Of a stretch of 58,099 bases of DNA, positions 33,301 to 41,134 are shown piece after piece; positions within the stretch are counted from its first letter, which is position 1; each line of letters begins with the position of its first letter. Both the position numbers and the translations under genes were made by a program. The stretch comes from Bacteroidota bacterium (GTDB lineage Bacteria; Bacteroidota; Bacteroidia; B-17B0; Aurantibacillaceae): NCBI GenBank assembly GCA_030681615.1, contig JAUXSA010000065.1, forward strand, positions 1 through 58,099. The letters are read 5' to 3'. Under the pieces are notes generated by a model, which saw nothing but the letters and a program-made list of their open reading frames with translations, had not been told where the DNA came from and did no database searches.

Positions 33301-33416
33301 TAAAACAGAAAGAAATTTTAGATTCAATTCATTATGCTAACCGTATACAAACCGCTTTATTACCAAGCGAAAAATATATTGGCAAGAGTTTAAAACAATT
33401 GAATAAAAAAGTTTAG
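30372..33416 (+). CDS. Fused tandem TPR membrane sensors (two paralogous units in one frame)
   Basis: The frame holds two copies of one architecture. Unit 1 has a signal peptide only if translation starts at ATT 30372 (xKKYLVSGIISLFFSFQVIA); the first conventional codon, TTG 30465, lies after it. TPRs, one TM helix (FIAGFALVILLVLFILRGYW), and a coil ending LPSEKYIDKTLKQLNKKV follow. Unit 2 starts directly with a second signal-like stretch (LSCFLLLVSFVSFSQ), more TPRs, a TM helix and the ending LPSEKYIGKSLKQLNKKV then TAG. Both carry the KEILDSIHYAxRIQ linker that leads into a SpoIIE phosphatase in the next gene, but stop just after it. The junction codon is TTG 31824, where unit 2 has its TAG. 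Confidence 0.8.
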   Translation: MKKYLVSGIISLFFSFQVIAQQSVIDSFKLLLANAKHDTTRCRILLAMVEAESEEKIWQAYNKQAKTIAEKNIASGDKLKKVYLNFLASTHNNIGVGATYSGDNNKALQNFKESLSISKQIGDKHLETEALNNIGYVYDIQGNIPLALEYFHESLKLYEMLKNDFGTSNTLNNIATIYAKQGERDKALEYHNKSLRKREHINDKAGIAQSLNNIGAIYDADGGTRSLEFYQKSFAIYKAIGDQLGIANASNNIGSIYHRQGNNSLALSYFEMSLKIHNELQNKSGAAFTLNNIASLFLKNKNYDEALPYASKSMQVAKEVGYPERIKSSADILKRIFIHQKKYKEAFEMYELEIKMRDSINNQETQKAAVKKELQYAYEKKELEIKAKQDKKDAVAKEALKQKEKERNYFIAGFALVILLVLFILRGYWQKQKAHKIIITQKHLVDEKQKEILDSIHYARRIQLALLPSEKYIDKTLKQLNKKVLSCFLLLVSFVSFSQNTDSLKLALKNATHDTTRCNILNLIVETESDDAIWPKYNEQLKKLAEKNITTNSEFKNIYLKYLSISINNIGVLYQSEGNLSKGLESMLACLKIQEEIGFKAGIAASLNRIGIIYDYQGNLSKSLESYERSLKIVEETGDKSAIAHSLNNIGYTYIRQGNIKGLDYLHKSLKLYEEMNDKQGLSSSLNNIGYIYEEQGDFDNALKYYKKSLVVSEELKEKKSIARALNNIGGVYSRQQKYADALTNYRKSIKISEQIGDKSGEANALVKIGAIFQANGFDSANCSKEDAIRSRQTKALACFKKSLTIREEIDDKNGICNTLNCLAGLMLQTGKIQEAFLYGSKAMQIAKELGYPLNIQYVATNLKTIYKKQNKYKEALEMYELEMKMRDSINNQETQKAAIKKQMQYTFEKKELETKAQQDKKDAIAKEALKQKEKERNYFISGFSIVLVLALFILRGYRQKQKDNAIITAQKQLVDVKQKEILDSIHYANRIQTALLPSEKYIGKSLKQLNKKV

Positions 33417-33429
33417 TTTAGCGGATCTA

Positions 33430-35595
33430 TTGAATAAAATCATAAAATATTTCTTATTTGGCTCAGCGGTACTTTTATTTCAATTAAATTTATTTGGACA
33501 AACTATTGACTCCTTAAAACTTGCACTTAAAACTGCGAAGCACGATACTGTGCGTTGTACTATTTTATCGGCATTGGCCGAAACAGCAAATGAAAATGAA
33601 TGGCCTGTTTTTAATGAACAATTAAGAGTTTTAACCAAAAAAAATGCTGATTTATTAGCCGCTAGTCACCCTTTAAAAAAATTTTATTTAAAACTCCATG
33701 CCTTTGCCTTAAACAACTTTGGATATTTGTATGATGAAAAAGGAGATATTACCAAAGCGCTGGATTATTATTTCAGAAGTATAAAAATTCATGAAGAGCT
33801 CGGGAATAAAAGCGGAATAGCAAGTTCTTTAAACAATATTGGATTTATTTATAAAAAGCAAGGCGATATACAAAAGGCATTAGAATATTATCACAAGAGT
33901 TTAAAGATCAAGGAGGAAATAGGTGATAAAAAAGGTGTATCAAAATCTTTAAATAATTTTGGCAGTCTTTATAAAGATCAGGGCGACCTCTCAAAAGCAT
34001 TGGAATATTATGAAAAAAGTTTAAAAATACTTTTAGAGACGCAAGATAAAAGAGCTATTGCAACTTTAATAAATAATATTGGAACTATTTATAACTCAAA
34101 AGAGGATCTTCCAAAAGCATTAGATTACTGTCAACAAAGTTTAAAACTTAGAGAAGAGGATGGTGACAAAAGCGGAATTGCAAACTCTTTAAGTACGCTT
34201 GCAAATATTTATAAAAAGCAAGGCAACATAACCAAAGCAATAGAGTACCATCAAAAAAGTTTAATAATTTATGAAGAGATCGGCGAAAAAAAAGGAGAAG
34301 CAACTTCAATAATTAACCTCGCAAATATGTTGGCTAAAGGTAACCAACTAAATAACGCATTGCTTTATGCTAATAAGGCCATGAAAATATCTAAGGATTT
34401 AGGTTTCCCTGAGCATATTTATCGCTCGGCAAAAGTCATCAAAACAATATATCAAAAACAAAACAAATTTAAAGATGCATTTGAAATGTTTGAACTGGAA
34501 ATAAAAATGCGGGATAGTATTAATAACCAGGAAACACAAAAAGCCACAGTTAAAAAGCAAATACAATATAAGTACGAGAAATTAGCATTCCAGGATAGTG
34601 TTGCTCACGCTAAAGAAAATGAAATTAAAAATGCTGAAATAGCCAAACAAACAGCCGAAGTGAAAAATAAGAAAAATCAACAATACGGTCTTTTTGGAGG
34701 ACTGGTGCTTGTAATGGTATTTGCGGGATTTATATTTAATCGTTTTAAGGTTACCCAAAAACAAAAACATATTATTGAAATAAAAGAAAAAGAAACACAA
34801 CATCAAAAACATATTATAGAAGAAAAGCACAAAGAAATTACCGACAGTATTAATTACGCTGAAAGAATACAACGAAGTTTTATTGCTACTAAAGAAATGT
34901 TGGACGAAAATCTGAACGACTACTTTGTTTATTTTTTACCAAAAGATGTGGTTAGTGGTGATTTTTATTGGGCAGGTAAACTAAACAACGGAAACTTTGC
35001 TTTAGTAACGGCAGATAGCACAGGACATGGCGTGCCGGGTGCTATTATGAGTTTACTTAATATAACCAGTTTAGAAAAAGCGATTGAAAATTACACCGAA
35101 CCTTCTGAGATTTTAAATTCAACACGTAAAACAATTATCGAGCGATTAAAAAAGGATGGCAGCCCCGGAGGCGGTAAAGATGGAATGGATGCGAGTTTAA
35201 CTGTTTATGATTTTAAAAATAATAAACTAATAATTGCAGCAGCTAATAATCCTATTTGGATCGTTAGAGGACGGAAGGATGAGGCCGAAGTTATCGAAAT
35301 TAAACCTGATAAAATGCCGGTTGGTAAACATGATAAAGATACTGTTTCGTTTACACAACAAGAAATACAATTACAAAGCGGCGATGTTGTTTATACTTTA
35401 ACAGATGGTTTCCCAGATCAGTTTGGTGGCAAAAAAGGAAAAAAATTCATGACAAAAAATTTAAAAGAATTGCTTTCTGCTAACGCTCATTTACCTATGA
35501 ATGAGCAAAAACAAATACTCGAAAAAACTTTTACTAATTGGATTGATAATTTGGAACAGGTTGATGATGTTACTTTAATAGGGGTTAGAGTTTAA
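33430..35595 (+). CDS. TPR-transmembrane SpoIIE-type PP2C phosphatase
   Basis: 721 residues from a TTG. Signal peptide 1-23 (KYFLFGSAVLLFQLNLFG), then six or more TPRs at ~95-340, several exactly 40 residues apart (YKKQGDIQKALEYYHKSLKI and kin). One TM helix is at ~421-437, then a coiled coil with EITDSINYAERIQRSF, and a PP2C domain from ~495 to the end: VVSGDFYWAG (Asp511), ADSTGHGVPGAIMS, GKDGMDASLTVYD, LTDGFPDQFGG, VDDVTLIGVRV. The TPRs should sit in the periplasm and the phosphatase in the cytoplasm. It follows the fused TPR gene by 13 bp, so the array is probably one transcript. Its target is unknown; a SiaB-like kinase lies at 53.8 kb. Confidence 0.93.
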   Translation: MNKIIKYFLFGSAVLLFQLNLFGQTIDSLKLALKTAKHDTVRCTILSALAETANENEWPVFNEQLRVLTKKNADLLAASHPLKKFYLKLHAFALNNFGYLYDEKGDITKALDYYFRSIKIHEELGNKSGIASSLNNIGFIYKKQGDIQKALEYYHKSLKIKEEIGDKKGVSKSLNNFGSLYKDQGDLSKALEYYEKSLKILLETQDKRAIATLINNIGTIYNSKEDLPKALDYCQQSLKLREEDGDKSGIANSLSTLANIYKKQGNITKAIEYHQKSLIIYEEIGEKKGEATSIINLANMLAKGNQLNNALLYANKAMKISKDLGFPEHIYRSAKVIKTIYQKQNKFKDAFEMFELEIKMRDSINNQETQKATVKKQIQYKYEKLAFQDSVAHAKENEIKNAEIAKQTAEVKNKKNQQYGLFGGLVLVMVFAGFIFNRFKVTQKQKHIIEIKEKETQHQKHIIEEKHKEITDSINYAERIQRSFIATKEMLDENLNDYFVYFLPKDVVSGDFYWAGKLNNGNFALVTADSTGHGVPGAIMSLLNITSLEKAIENYTEPSEILNSTRKTIIERLKKDGSPGGGKDGMDASLTVYDFKNNKLIIAAANNPIWIVRGRKDEAEVIEIKPDKMPVGKHDKDTVSFTQQEIQLQSGDVVYTLTDGFPDQFGGKKGKKFMTKNLKELLSANAHLPMNEQKQILEKTFTNWIDNLEQVDDVTLIGVRV

Positions 35596-35656
35596 AGTTA
35601 AACCCAACAAAAGATCCTAACTATTGCTAGAATAACAACAATTCATAAAATAGAAA

Positions 35657-35681
35657 AACCCCGAAAAAATTTCAGGGTTTC
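35657..35681 (-). terminator. Probable terminator downstream of the tRNA
   Basis: On the minus strand, stem CCCTGAAA/TTTCGGGG (one T-G wobble) is followed by TTTTTCTATTTT, ending just beyond the tRNA 3' end. It may also stop plus-strand reading from the TPR-phosphatase gene. Confidence 0.65.
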
Positions 35682-35683
35682 TG

Positions 35684-35757
35684 TGGTCCCACTTGGAATC
35701 GAACCAAGCACCTACTGATTATGAGTCAGTTGCTCTAACCGAATGAGCTATAGGACC
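35684..35757 (-). tRNA. tRNA with CAU anticodon (Met, or Ile2)
   Basis: 74 nt on the minus strand. The acceptor stem is GGTCCTA/TGGGACC with discriminator A and no encoded CCA. The D arm is in TAGCTCATTCGGTTAGAGCA, the anticodon stem-loop is CTGACTCATAATCAG with anticodon CAT, and the T arm is in CTTGGTTCGATTCCAAG. CAU reads Met; if the first anticodon base is modified to lysidine it reads AUA (Ile2). Elongator Met is my preference, from overall resemblance. A broken copy of its 5' part lies immediately upstream. Confidence 0.95.
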
Positions 35758-35780
35758 AAAAATATTTTAAACCCGAATTT

Positions 35781-35830
35781 GTTGCTCTAACCGTCCCGAT
35801 AGCTATCGGGAGAGCTATAGGACCAAAAAT
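35781..35830 (-). pseudogene. Broken partial copy of the adjacent tRNA, split by an 18-bp palindrome
   Basis: Two blocks are identical to the 5' part of the CAU tRNA: GTTGCTCTAACCG (35781-35793, as at 35729-35741) and GAGCTATAGGACCAAAAAT (35812-35830). In the tRNA these are separated by AAT; here by the perfect palindrome TCCCGATAGCTATCGGGA (35794-35811). The match includes 5'-flanking bases but no anticodon or T arm. It cannot form a tRNA. Confidence 0.85.
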
Positions 35831-35884
35831 TTCCCTCAAGAGGGATTGCAAAAATAGATAAAAGCCCCATATTTGCAAAATAAA

Positions 35885-36514
35885 ATGCAACATATAAAAA
35901 ATATCATTTTCGACCTTGGCGGCGTTATCATTAATTTAGATACCACTAAAACCATTGCTGAATTTAATAAACTCTCTTATATGCCTTTTGAGGCCATTTA
36001 TACGCAGGCAGGGCAAAACAGCTTGTTTGACGACTTTGATAAAGGACACATTTCTACCGAAGAATTTTTTGATGAATTAAGAAAAGAACTGCGTTATACC
36101 GGGCCGGATATAGATTTGCTGAAGGCCTGGAACGCCATGCTGTTGGATGTTCCTGAGAAAAGACTGGATACTTTAGTGACAATGAAGCAAAACTATAACA
36201 CTTTTTTATTAAGCAACACCTGCGAACCCCATATTGCGGCTTTTGAGCACGACCTTTACCTTAAACACGGCGTAAAAAATTTTAATGATTACTTTGACGA
36301 AGTTTATTATTCTTGCCGCATGGGAATGCGTAAACCAAACAAGGAGATCTTTGAATTTGTTTTAGAAACAAATAATTTAAAGCCCGAAGAAACTGTTTTT
36401 ATTGATGATTCTATTCAACATGTAAAAGGCGCAGGCGAATGCGGTATTAGCGCTTTTTTACTGCCTAAAGGTGATGAAATAACTGATTTTTTAAAAGGTC
36501 TTGGCTTGCTGTAA
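35885..36514 (+). CDS. HAD-superfamily hydrolase (YihX-like subgroup)
   Basis: 209 residues from ATG 35885 (a TTG four codons upstream also fits). HAD motifs: I is FDLGGVIINLD, where the residue two after the nucleophile is Gly rather than Asp, as in YihX-type sugar-phosphate phosphatases. Motif II is LLSNTCEPH, motif III is the Lys in MGMRKPNKEIFEF, and motif IV is VFIDDSIQHV. The helical cap between motifs I and II is typical of subfamily IA. It probably dephosphorylates a sugar or other small phosphate ester; the substrate is not evident. It stands alone after the tRNA region. Confidence 0.9.
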   Translation: MQHIKNIIFDLGGVIINLDTTKTIAEFNKLSYMPFEAIYTQAGQNSLFDDFDKGHISTEEFFDELRKELRYTGPDIDLLKAWNAMLLDVPEKRLDTLVTMKQNYNTFLLSNTCEPHIAAFEHDLYLKHGVKNFNDYFDEVYYSCRMGMRKPNKEIFEFVLETNNLKPEETVFIDDSIQHVKGAGECGISAFLLPKGDEITDFLKGLGLL

Positions 36515-36623
36515 GCACTATTATTACTGATTAACCCTATAGAATTATAGCTAAAAGTGCTGTTTTTGTTAAATTCACCAAAGCTTAATTTTTCAATTAT
36601 TTTTGCCGTAACTTTATGTTCGT

Positions 36624-37130
36624 ATGAAAAAAGAGGAAAACTCAGAGCAAAACAACGAAGAGAAAAAAGACCCTATTAAAATTACTTTAGCAGATGACGA
36701 CAAAGATGATCAGGATTTATTTAAAGAAGCCCTTGATCATACCTCTGTGCCAACAGAATTAACTACTGAAGATAACGGTCAGGACCTTATGGATAATCTT
36801 CGCGATCCTGAAATTCCTAATCCGGATGTAATTTTTTTGGATATTAATATGCCAGGCAAAAACGGCAAAGAATGTCTTAAAGAAATTAAAGCAGATGAAG
36901 ACCTTAAAGACATACCAACAGTAATGTACACAACATCTACCCACGATAAAGATATTGATGAGACTTATAAAACAGGTGCCAGTTTATATGTACCAAAACC
37001 TTATTCTTTTTCGTCAATCATACTGATCCTAAAAAATATTTTTACGTTTAAGTGGAAGCAACTCTTCTCTAAACCCGATAAAAAGGATTTTGTATTATCT
37101 GAAGAAACCGTTAATGAAAAAAAACAGTAA
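36624..37130 (+). CDS. Receiver-only response regulator (Rcp1-like)
   Basis: 168 residues. A charged N-terminal tail (KKEENSEQNNEEKKDPIK) precedes one receiver domain: acidic cluster LADDDKDDQ, phospho-acceptor Asp73 in VIFLDINMPGKNG, MYTTST, and Lys in GASLYVPKPYS. A ~25-residue tail follows, with no output domain. Such proteins relay phosphate or act by protein contact. A box TATTTTTGC at 36598-36606 fits a -7 element 18 bp before the ATG. No kinase is adjacent. It converges on the hydrolase gene with 10 bp between stops. Confidence 0.92.
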   Translation: MKKEENSEQNNEEKKDPIKITLADDDKDDQDLFKEALDHTSVPTELTTEDNGQDLMDNLRDPEIPNPDVIFLDINMPGKNGKECLKEIKADEDLKDIPTVMYTTSTHDKDIDETYKTGASLYVPKPYSFSSIILILKNIFTFKWKQLFSKPDKKDFVLSEETVNEKKQ

Positions 37131-37140
37131 GACTCTCTTT

Positions 37141-37914
37141 TTATATTGATCTTATAAACAACATTACGGCCTCAAAAAACTCTTTTGGTTTTTCAGCGTG
37201 GATCCAATGTCCCGAGCCTAAAACAGTTTCTAGTTTAAAGTTGGGGAAATGGTCTTTAAAATCAACGAGATCGCTCTCTGCAATGTAATCCGATCTTTCG
37301 CCACGAACCACTAAAGTAGCCACATTGCTGGACCCGGCAGGAATAGCAGCGCCAATGTTATTATAATTTTGTGTAATGGCCTTTAAATTAAAACGCCAAT
37401 CCATAATATTGTTGTCTGTATCGCGCCAATAAATATTTTTTAATAAAAATTGTTTCGTGCCAAAATCATCCAGATACGTATTTAAAATTGCTTCTGCTTC
37501 TTTTCGTGTTTTTATTTTAGAAAAATCCACAGCATTTAATGCTTTTAAGACAGAATCGTGGTGAGGTTCGTAGGCTCTTGGCGAAATATCGGCGACAATT
37601 ATTTTTGAAGCAACGTTTGTATATTTTAACTCGAAGAACATCGCCACTTTACCGCCCATACTATGGCCTAATACAATTGTGTTTTTTAATTTATGTTCAT
37701 CAATAAATTCTTTCAGATCGTCGGCCATTACTTCATAATTCCAAACATCACTGTGCGGCGAAAGGCCATGGTTGCGAAGATCTAAAGTAAAAACATGAAA
37801 TCCTTTTTCTGCAAATTGTTTTGCTAATGTATTCCAGTTATCGCTTTGCCCGAATAATCCGTGCATGATAACTAATGGTTGCCCTTGCCCAAATTCCCTG
37901 TATGCTAATTTCAT
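37141..37914 (-). CDS. Alpha/beta-fold hydrolase (YbfF-like esterase)
   Basis: 257 residues. HGLFGQSDNWNTLAKQFAE supplies the oxyanion region, GHSMGGKVAM the nucleophile Ser, VVRGERSDYI the acid region, and GSGHWIHAEKP the catalytic His. The DLRNHGLSPHSD motif is typical of YbfF/abhydrolase-11-like esterases. The physiological substrate is unknown. Its start overlaps the pdxJ stop by 4 nt (ATGA), so the two are coupled. Confidence 0.92.
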   Translation of the reverse strand: MKLAYREFGQGQPLVIMHGLFGQSDNWNTLAKQFAEKGFHVFTLDLRNHGLSPHSDVWNYEVMADDLKEFIDEHKLKNTIVLGHSMGGKVAMFFELKYTNVASKIIVADISPRAYEPHHDSVLKALNAVDFSKIKTRKEAEAILNTYLDDFGTKQFLLKNIYWRDTDNNIMDWRFNLKAITQNYNNIGAAIPAGSSNVATLVVRGERSDYIAESDLVDFKDHFPNFKLETVLGSGHWIHAEKPKEFFEAVMLFIRSI

Positions 37915-38627
37915 TTCAGTTGTCGTAAATATAATTGTATTGTATTTTCTAAACCCAAATACAAAGCATCGCTAATTAAAGCATGCCCTATCGACACTTC
38001 CAATAAATTTGGAATATGTTGTTTAAAAAATTTTAAATTCTCTAAACTCAGATCGTGTCCAGCGTTAACACCTAATCCTAACTCCCCTGCTAATTTAGCT
38101 GCTGCTGCAAATGATTGAATTACTTTTTCTTTTTCTGTAAAAAACAACCGCGCGTATTCTTCGGTATACAATTCTATTCTGTCGGCGCCGGTTTCTTTTG
38201 CGCCCTTTACCATTTCTAAATTCGCATCTACAAAAATAGAAGTGCGGATATTATTTTTTTTAAATAGCGTGATCATCTCCACTAAATAATCTTTATTCTT
38301 TTTTGTATCCCAGCCATGATCGCTTGTAAGTTGTCCTTGCACATCAGGCACCAATGTAACCTGGTGTGGCTTTACTTCTAAAACAAGATCAACAAATTTT
38401 TGTTCTTTGGGATTACCTTCAATATTAAATTCTGTTTTTAAAATTGGTTTCAGATCACGCACATCTTTATAAGTAATGTGTCTTTCATCTGGCCTTGGAT
38501 GAACCGTTATACCATTAGCACCAAAGCTTTCAATTTGTTGTGCAGCCTTTAAAACATCTGGAATATTGCCTCCGCGCGCATTGCGCAAAGTGGCTATTTT
38601 GTTTATGTTTACGCTTAATTTAGTCAT
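37911..38627 (-). CDS. pdxJ: Pyridoxine 5'-phosphate synthase
   Basis: 238 residues, the normal length for PdxJ, which condenses 1-deoxyxylulose 5-phosphate with 3-amino-2-oxopropyl phosphate in the DXP-dependent vitamin B6 pathway (cytoplasm, TIM barrel). Signatures are LSVNINKIATLRNARGG, GITVHPRPDERHI, FNIEGNP, VTLVPDVQGQLTSDHGWD, RIELYTEEYA, GLGVNAGHDLSLEN and EVSIGHALISDAL. It is transcribed with the downstream esterase. It is divergent from a CBS-domain gene, a neighbourhood I recall from other Bacteroidota. Confidence 0.98.
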   Translation of the reverse strand: MTKLSVNINKIATLRNARGGNIPDVLKAAQQIESFGANGITVHPRPDERHITYKDVRDLKPILKTEFNIEGNPKEQKFVDLVLEVKPHQVTLVPDVQGQLTSDHGWDTKKNKDYLVEMITLFKKNNIRTSIFVDANLEMVKGAKETGADRIELYTEEYARLFFTEKEKVIQSFAAAAKLAGELGLGVNAGHDLSLENLKFFKQHIPNLLEVSIGHALISDALYLGLENTIQLYLRQLK

Positions 38628-38689
38628 TCTGAGGTCTTTAATTATTTGTTACTTTTTGCTAAAACCTCAGTAAAGCTAATTAATTTACA

Positions 38690-38697
38690 TAAATTTG
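38690..38697 (+). promoter_or_regulatory. -7 box (TAAATTTG) for the CBS-domain gene
   Basis: TAAATTTG matches TAnnTTTG and ends 10 bp before the ATG at 38708, which would give a very short leader. No clear -33 element. Confidence 0.35.
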
Positions 38698-38707
38698 AGA
38701 AAGAAAT

Positions 38708-39370
38708 ATGTTAGTAGTTGATTTAATAACAGATGAGATCCCACCCCTTAAGACAACCGATACGGTTGAACTGGCTTTGGATTGGATGGAACAGTTCAAA
38801 GTTTCACATTTACCTGTTGTAAAAGACCGAGAATTAATTGGTTTGGTTTCTGAGACCGACCTTCTTGATTACAATCATCCTGAAGAACAAATTGATGCCA
38901 GCAAATTACATTTAATGCGCCCGGCAATTCATTTGCACCAGCACACTTACGAATTAGTAAAATTAATGACAAGTTTAAACCTTACACTAATTCCTGTGTT
39001 GGATGAGAACGAAAAATATAAAGGTTGCATTACACTAAAAGGCATTGTGCAAAATTTAAGCACTATGATCTCGGTTCAAAATCCGGGTGGTGTAATTGTA
39101 CTGGAATTAAATCAAAATGATTATTCGGTTACCCAGATCGGAAATATTATTGAGGGCAACGATGCAAAAATTTTAAGTCTGCACGTTTCGTCACAACCCG
39201 ATAGTACGAAACTGGAAGTTACTTTAAAAGTAAATCGCGAAGATCTTTCAAGTATCATTCAAACATTTAACCGTTACAACTATGTGATCAAAGCTACTTA
39301 TTCGCATAGCGATTATGAAACGGGTATGAAGGATCGTTTAAACGAGTTTCTTCATTTTTTGAATATTTAA
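38708..39370 (+). CDS. CBS-pair protein with ACT-like C-terminus
   Basis: 220 residues. Two CBS motifs fill ~1-130 (KVSHLPVVKDRELIGLVSET and LTLIPVLDENEKYKGCITLK). A C-terminal ACT-like domain follows (PGGVIVLELNQNDYSVTQIG, KLEVTLKVNREDLSSIIQTF). CBS pairs usually sense adenosine nucleotides; the combination resembles AcuB-like regulators. Cytoplasmic, ligand unknown. It is divergent from pdxJ and convergent with truB across an inverted-repeat element. Confidence 0.9.
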   Translation: MLVVDLITDEIPPLKTTDTVELALDWMEQFKVSHLPVVKDRELIGLVSETDLLDYNHPEEQIDASKLHLMRPAIHLHQHTYELVKLMTSLNLTLIPVLDENEKYKGCITLKGIVQNLSTMISVQNPGGVIVLELNQNDYSVTQIGNIIEGNDAKILSLHVSSQPDSTKLEVTLKVNREDLSSIIQTFNRYNYVIKATYSHSDYETGMKDRLNEFLHFLNI

Positions 39371-39382
39371 ACCAAAATTTTT

Positions 39383-39466
39383 GCCACAGATTTCACTGAT
39401 TTACACAGGTGTTTGTGTTAAATCATTAATTGAAATAAAATCTGTGTCATCCGCGAAATCTGCGGC
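39383..39466. repeat. Convergent-junction inverted repeat, copy 2 (84 bp)
   Basis: The left arm begins GCCACAGATTTCACTGATTT. The right arm ends ATCCGCGAAATCTGCGGC at 39466. It lies between convergent CBS and truB genes, 13 bp past the first stop. Its last base is the first base of the (complementary) TAG stop of truB at 39466-39468. Same family as 3789-3857 and 43105-43177. Confidence 0.85.
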
Positions 39467-40173
39467 TATTTTGTTGCAAATTTATCCGCAAACTCTTGAG
39501 GTGTCACCGCGTTTTCCAATTTAAAATCGCCAATACGTGTGCGGCACAATTTTGTGAGGTGCGCGCCGCTATTTAGGGCGAGACCAAGATCGCGTGCAAT
39601 GCTGCGGATATAAGTTCCTTTACTGCAAACAATTCTAAAACTAACTGTTGGCATGGTGACGTTTGTTATTTCAAATTCTTTAATTTCAATTTCACGCGAT
39701 TTCATTTCCACTTCCTCCCCTGCTCTTGCCATTTCATAAGCGCGTTTTCCGTTTATCATCACAGCACTAAAAATTGGTGGCACCTGTTGTTGGATGCCGG
39801 TAAAATCTTTCGCGGCCTGTTGTATGGCTTCTACTGTAATATGTTCTGTTGGAAATGTTTTATCAACTTCTTTCTCAAGATCAAAGCAAGGGGTTGTAGC
39901 ACCTAGTAAAAAAGTTCCGGTATATTCTTTTTCCATTCCCATTAAGTCGTTAATGGTCTTTGTTTTTTTGCCGGTGCAAACAATTAATAAACCTGTAGCT
40001 AAGGGGTCTAAAGTTCCTGCATGACCGATCTTTGGTTTTGTTTTTACACCATCAACTATTAAAGAAGGGTGTTGTTTGATGGCGTGCTTTAATTTATTAA
40101 CGGCCTGGAAACTGCTCCAGGTGTATGGTTTATCAATAAGTAAAACTTCGCCGGTATAAAAATTGTAATTCAT
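39466..40173 (-). CDS. truB: tRNA pseudouridine-55 synthase
   Basis: About 235 residues from ATG 40173; a longer open frame upstream adds 22 residues that belong to the metF overlap. TruB makes pseudouridine 55 in the T loop of tRNAs. The catalytic motif is KIGHAGTLDPLATGLLIV with the active-site Asp. Other pieces are GEVLLIDKPYTWSSF, FDLEKEVDKTFP, QQVPPIFSAVMINGKRAYE and SKGTYIRSIARDLG. Its start overlaps the metF stop by one base (TAATG), indicating a shared transcript. Its stop codon is completed by the inverted-repeat element. Confidence 0.97.
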   Translation of the reverse strand: MNYNFYTGEVLLIDKPYTWSSFQAVNKLKHAIKQHPSLIVDGVKTKPKIGHAGTLDPLATGLLIVCTGKKTKTINDLMGMEKEYTGTFLLGATTPCFDLEKEVDKTFPTEHITVEAIQQAAKDFTGIQQQVPPIFSAVMINGKRAYEMARAGEEVEMKSREIEIKEFEITNVTMPTVSFRIVCSKGTYIRSIARDLGLALNSGAHLTKLCRTRIGDFKLENAVTPQEFADKFATK

Positions 40174-41126
40174 TAGAACACTTCTTTCGCTACTCTTTTT
40201 GTAGCTTCTGAAGTTCCCATCGTGTAAAAATGTAAGCAAGGCACATTTTCTTTTACCAACTCTTTACTTTGTTGGATGCACCATTTAATGCCTGCTTCTT
40301 TTACAGCTTTGTCGTCTTTACATTTTTCCAACTCTTCGTAAAAAGGTTGAGGAATATCAATGTGAAAAATTTTAGGTAAAGTAGTGATTTGTTTTTTGGT
40401 GCTTAATATTTTTAAGCCCGGAATAATTGGAACTGTAATTCCATTCTCGCGACACAATTTTACGAAAGCAAAATATTTAGCATTATCAAAGAACATTTGT
40501 GTTACCACATATTCTGCACCTGCATCAACTTTTGCTTTTAAATATTTAAGATCGCTGATCATATTGGGCGCTTCAAAATGTTTTTCAGGATAGCCCGCAA
40601 TACCAATACAAAAATCAGTTGGTGCAGCATCTTTCATTTCTTCATCCAGATATTGCGCGCGGTTCATTTCTGTAATTTGTTTTACAAGGTCAATGGCGTA
40701 TGGGTGTCCGCCTGGCTCGGGTACAAAAGCGGGTTCTGTTTTAATACTATCACCACGAAGTGCCAATACATTATCAATTCCTAAGAACTGAAGGTCGATC
40801 AAAGCATTCTCTGTTTCTTCTTTTGTAAAACCACCACAAATAATATGCGGCACTGCTTCTACATTATATTTATTCATAATTGCCGCACAAATACCAACAG
40901 TACCCGGACGTTTACGAATGCTTACTTTTTCTAAATAACCACCATCGCGCTTTTTATAGATATACTCTTCACGATGATAAGTAACATCAACAAATGCAGG
41001 TTTAAATTCCATTAACGGATCAATACCATCATAAATGCTTTGAATGCTTTTTCCTTTTAATGGCGGTAGAATTTCAATTGAAAATAATGGTTTCTTACTT
41101 TGAGCAAGCTTTTGTGTTAACTTCAT
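40173..41126 (-). CDS. metF: Methylenetetrahydrofolate reductase
   Basis: 317 residues. This FAD enzyme reduces 5,10-methylene- to 5-methyl-tetrahydrofolate for methionine synthesis. Family motifs are FSIEILPPLKGKS, FVDVTYHREEYI, PHIICGGFTKEE, IDNVLALRGD, GHPYAIDLVKQI, CIGIAGYPEKHFEAPN, GAEYVVTQMFFDNAKYFAFV and IPGLKILST. Length is normal. It is the middle gene of NifU-like, metF, truB on the minus strand, with an 8-bp gap upstream and a 1-base overlap downstream. Confidence 0.98.
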   Translation of the reverse strand: MKLTQKLAQSKKPLFSIEILPPLKGKSIQSIYDGIDPLMEFKPAFVDVTYHREEYIYKKRDGGYLEKVSIRKRPGTVGICAAIMNKYNVEAVPHIICGGFTKEETENALIDLQFLGIDNVLALRGDSIKTEPAFVPEPGGHPYAIDLVKQITEMNRAQYLDEEMKDAAPTDFCIGIAGYPEKHFEAPNMISDLKYLKAKVDAGAEYVVTQMFFDNAKYFAFVKLCRENGITVPIIPGLKILSTKKQITTLPKIFHIDIPQPFYEELEKCKDDKAVKEAGIKWCIQQSKELVKENVPCLHFYTMGTSEATKRVAKEVF

Positions 41127-41134
41127 AAAACGTA

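Noticed and set aside
33770-34300. 120-bp periodic DNA in the TPR genes as a CRISPR or satellite array
   Set aside because: The period equals exactly 40 codons in frame and varies at synonymous places; it is simply TPR coding sequence.
35781-35830. The tRNA fragment as an integration attachment (att) site
   Set aside because: Integrases normally duplicate the tRNA 3' end; here the 5' part is copied, and no integrase or island lies beside it.
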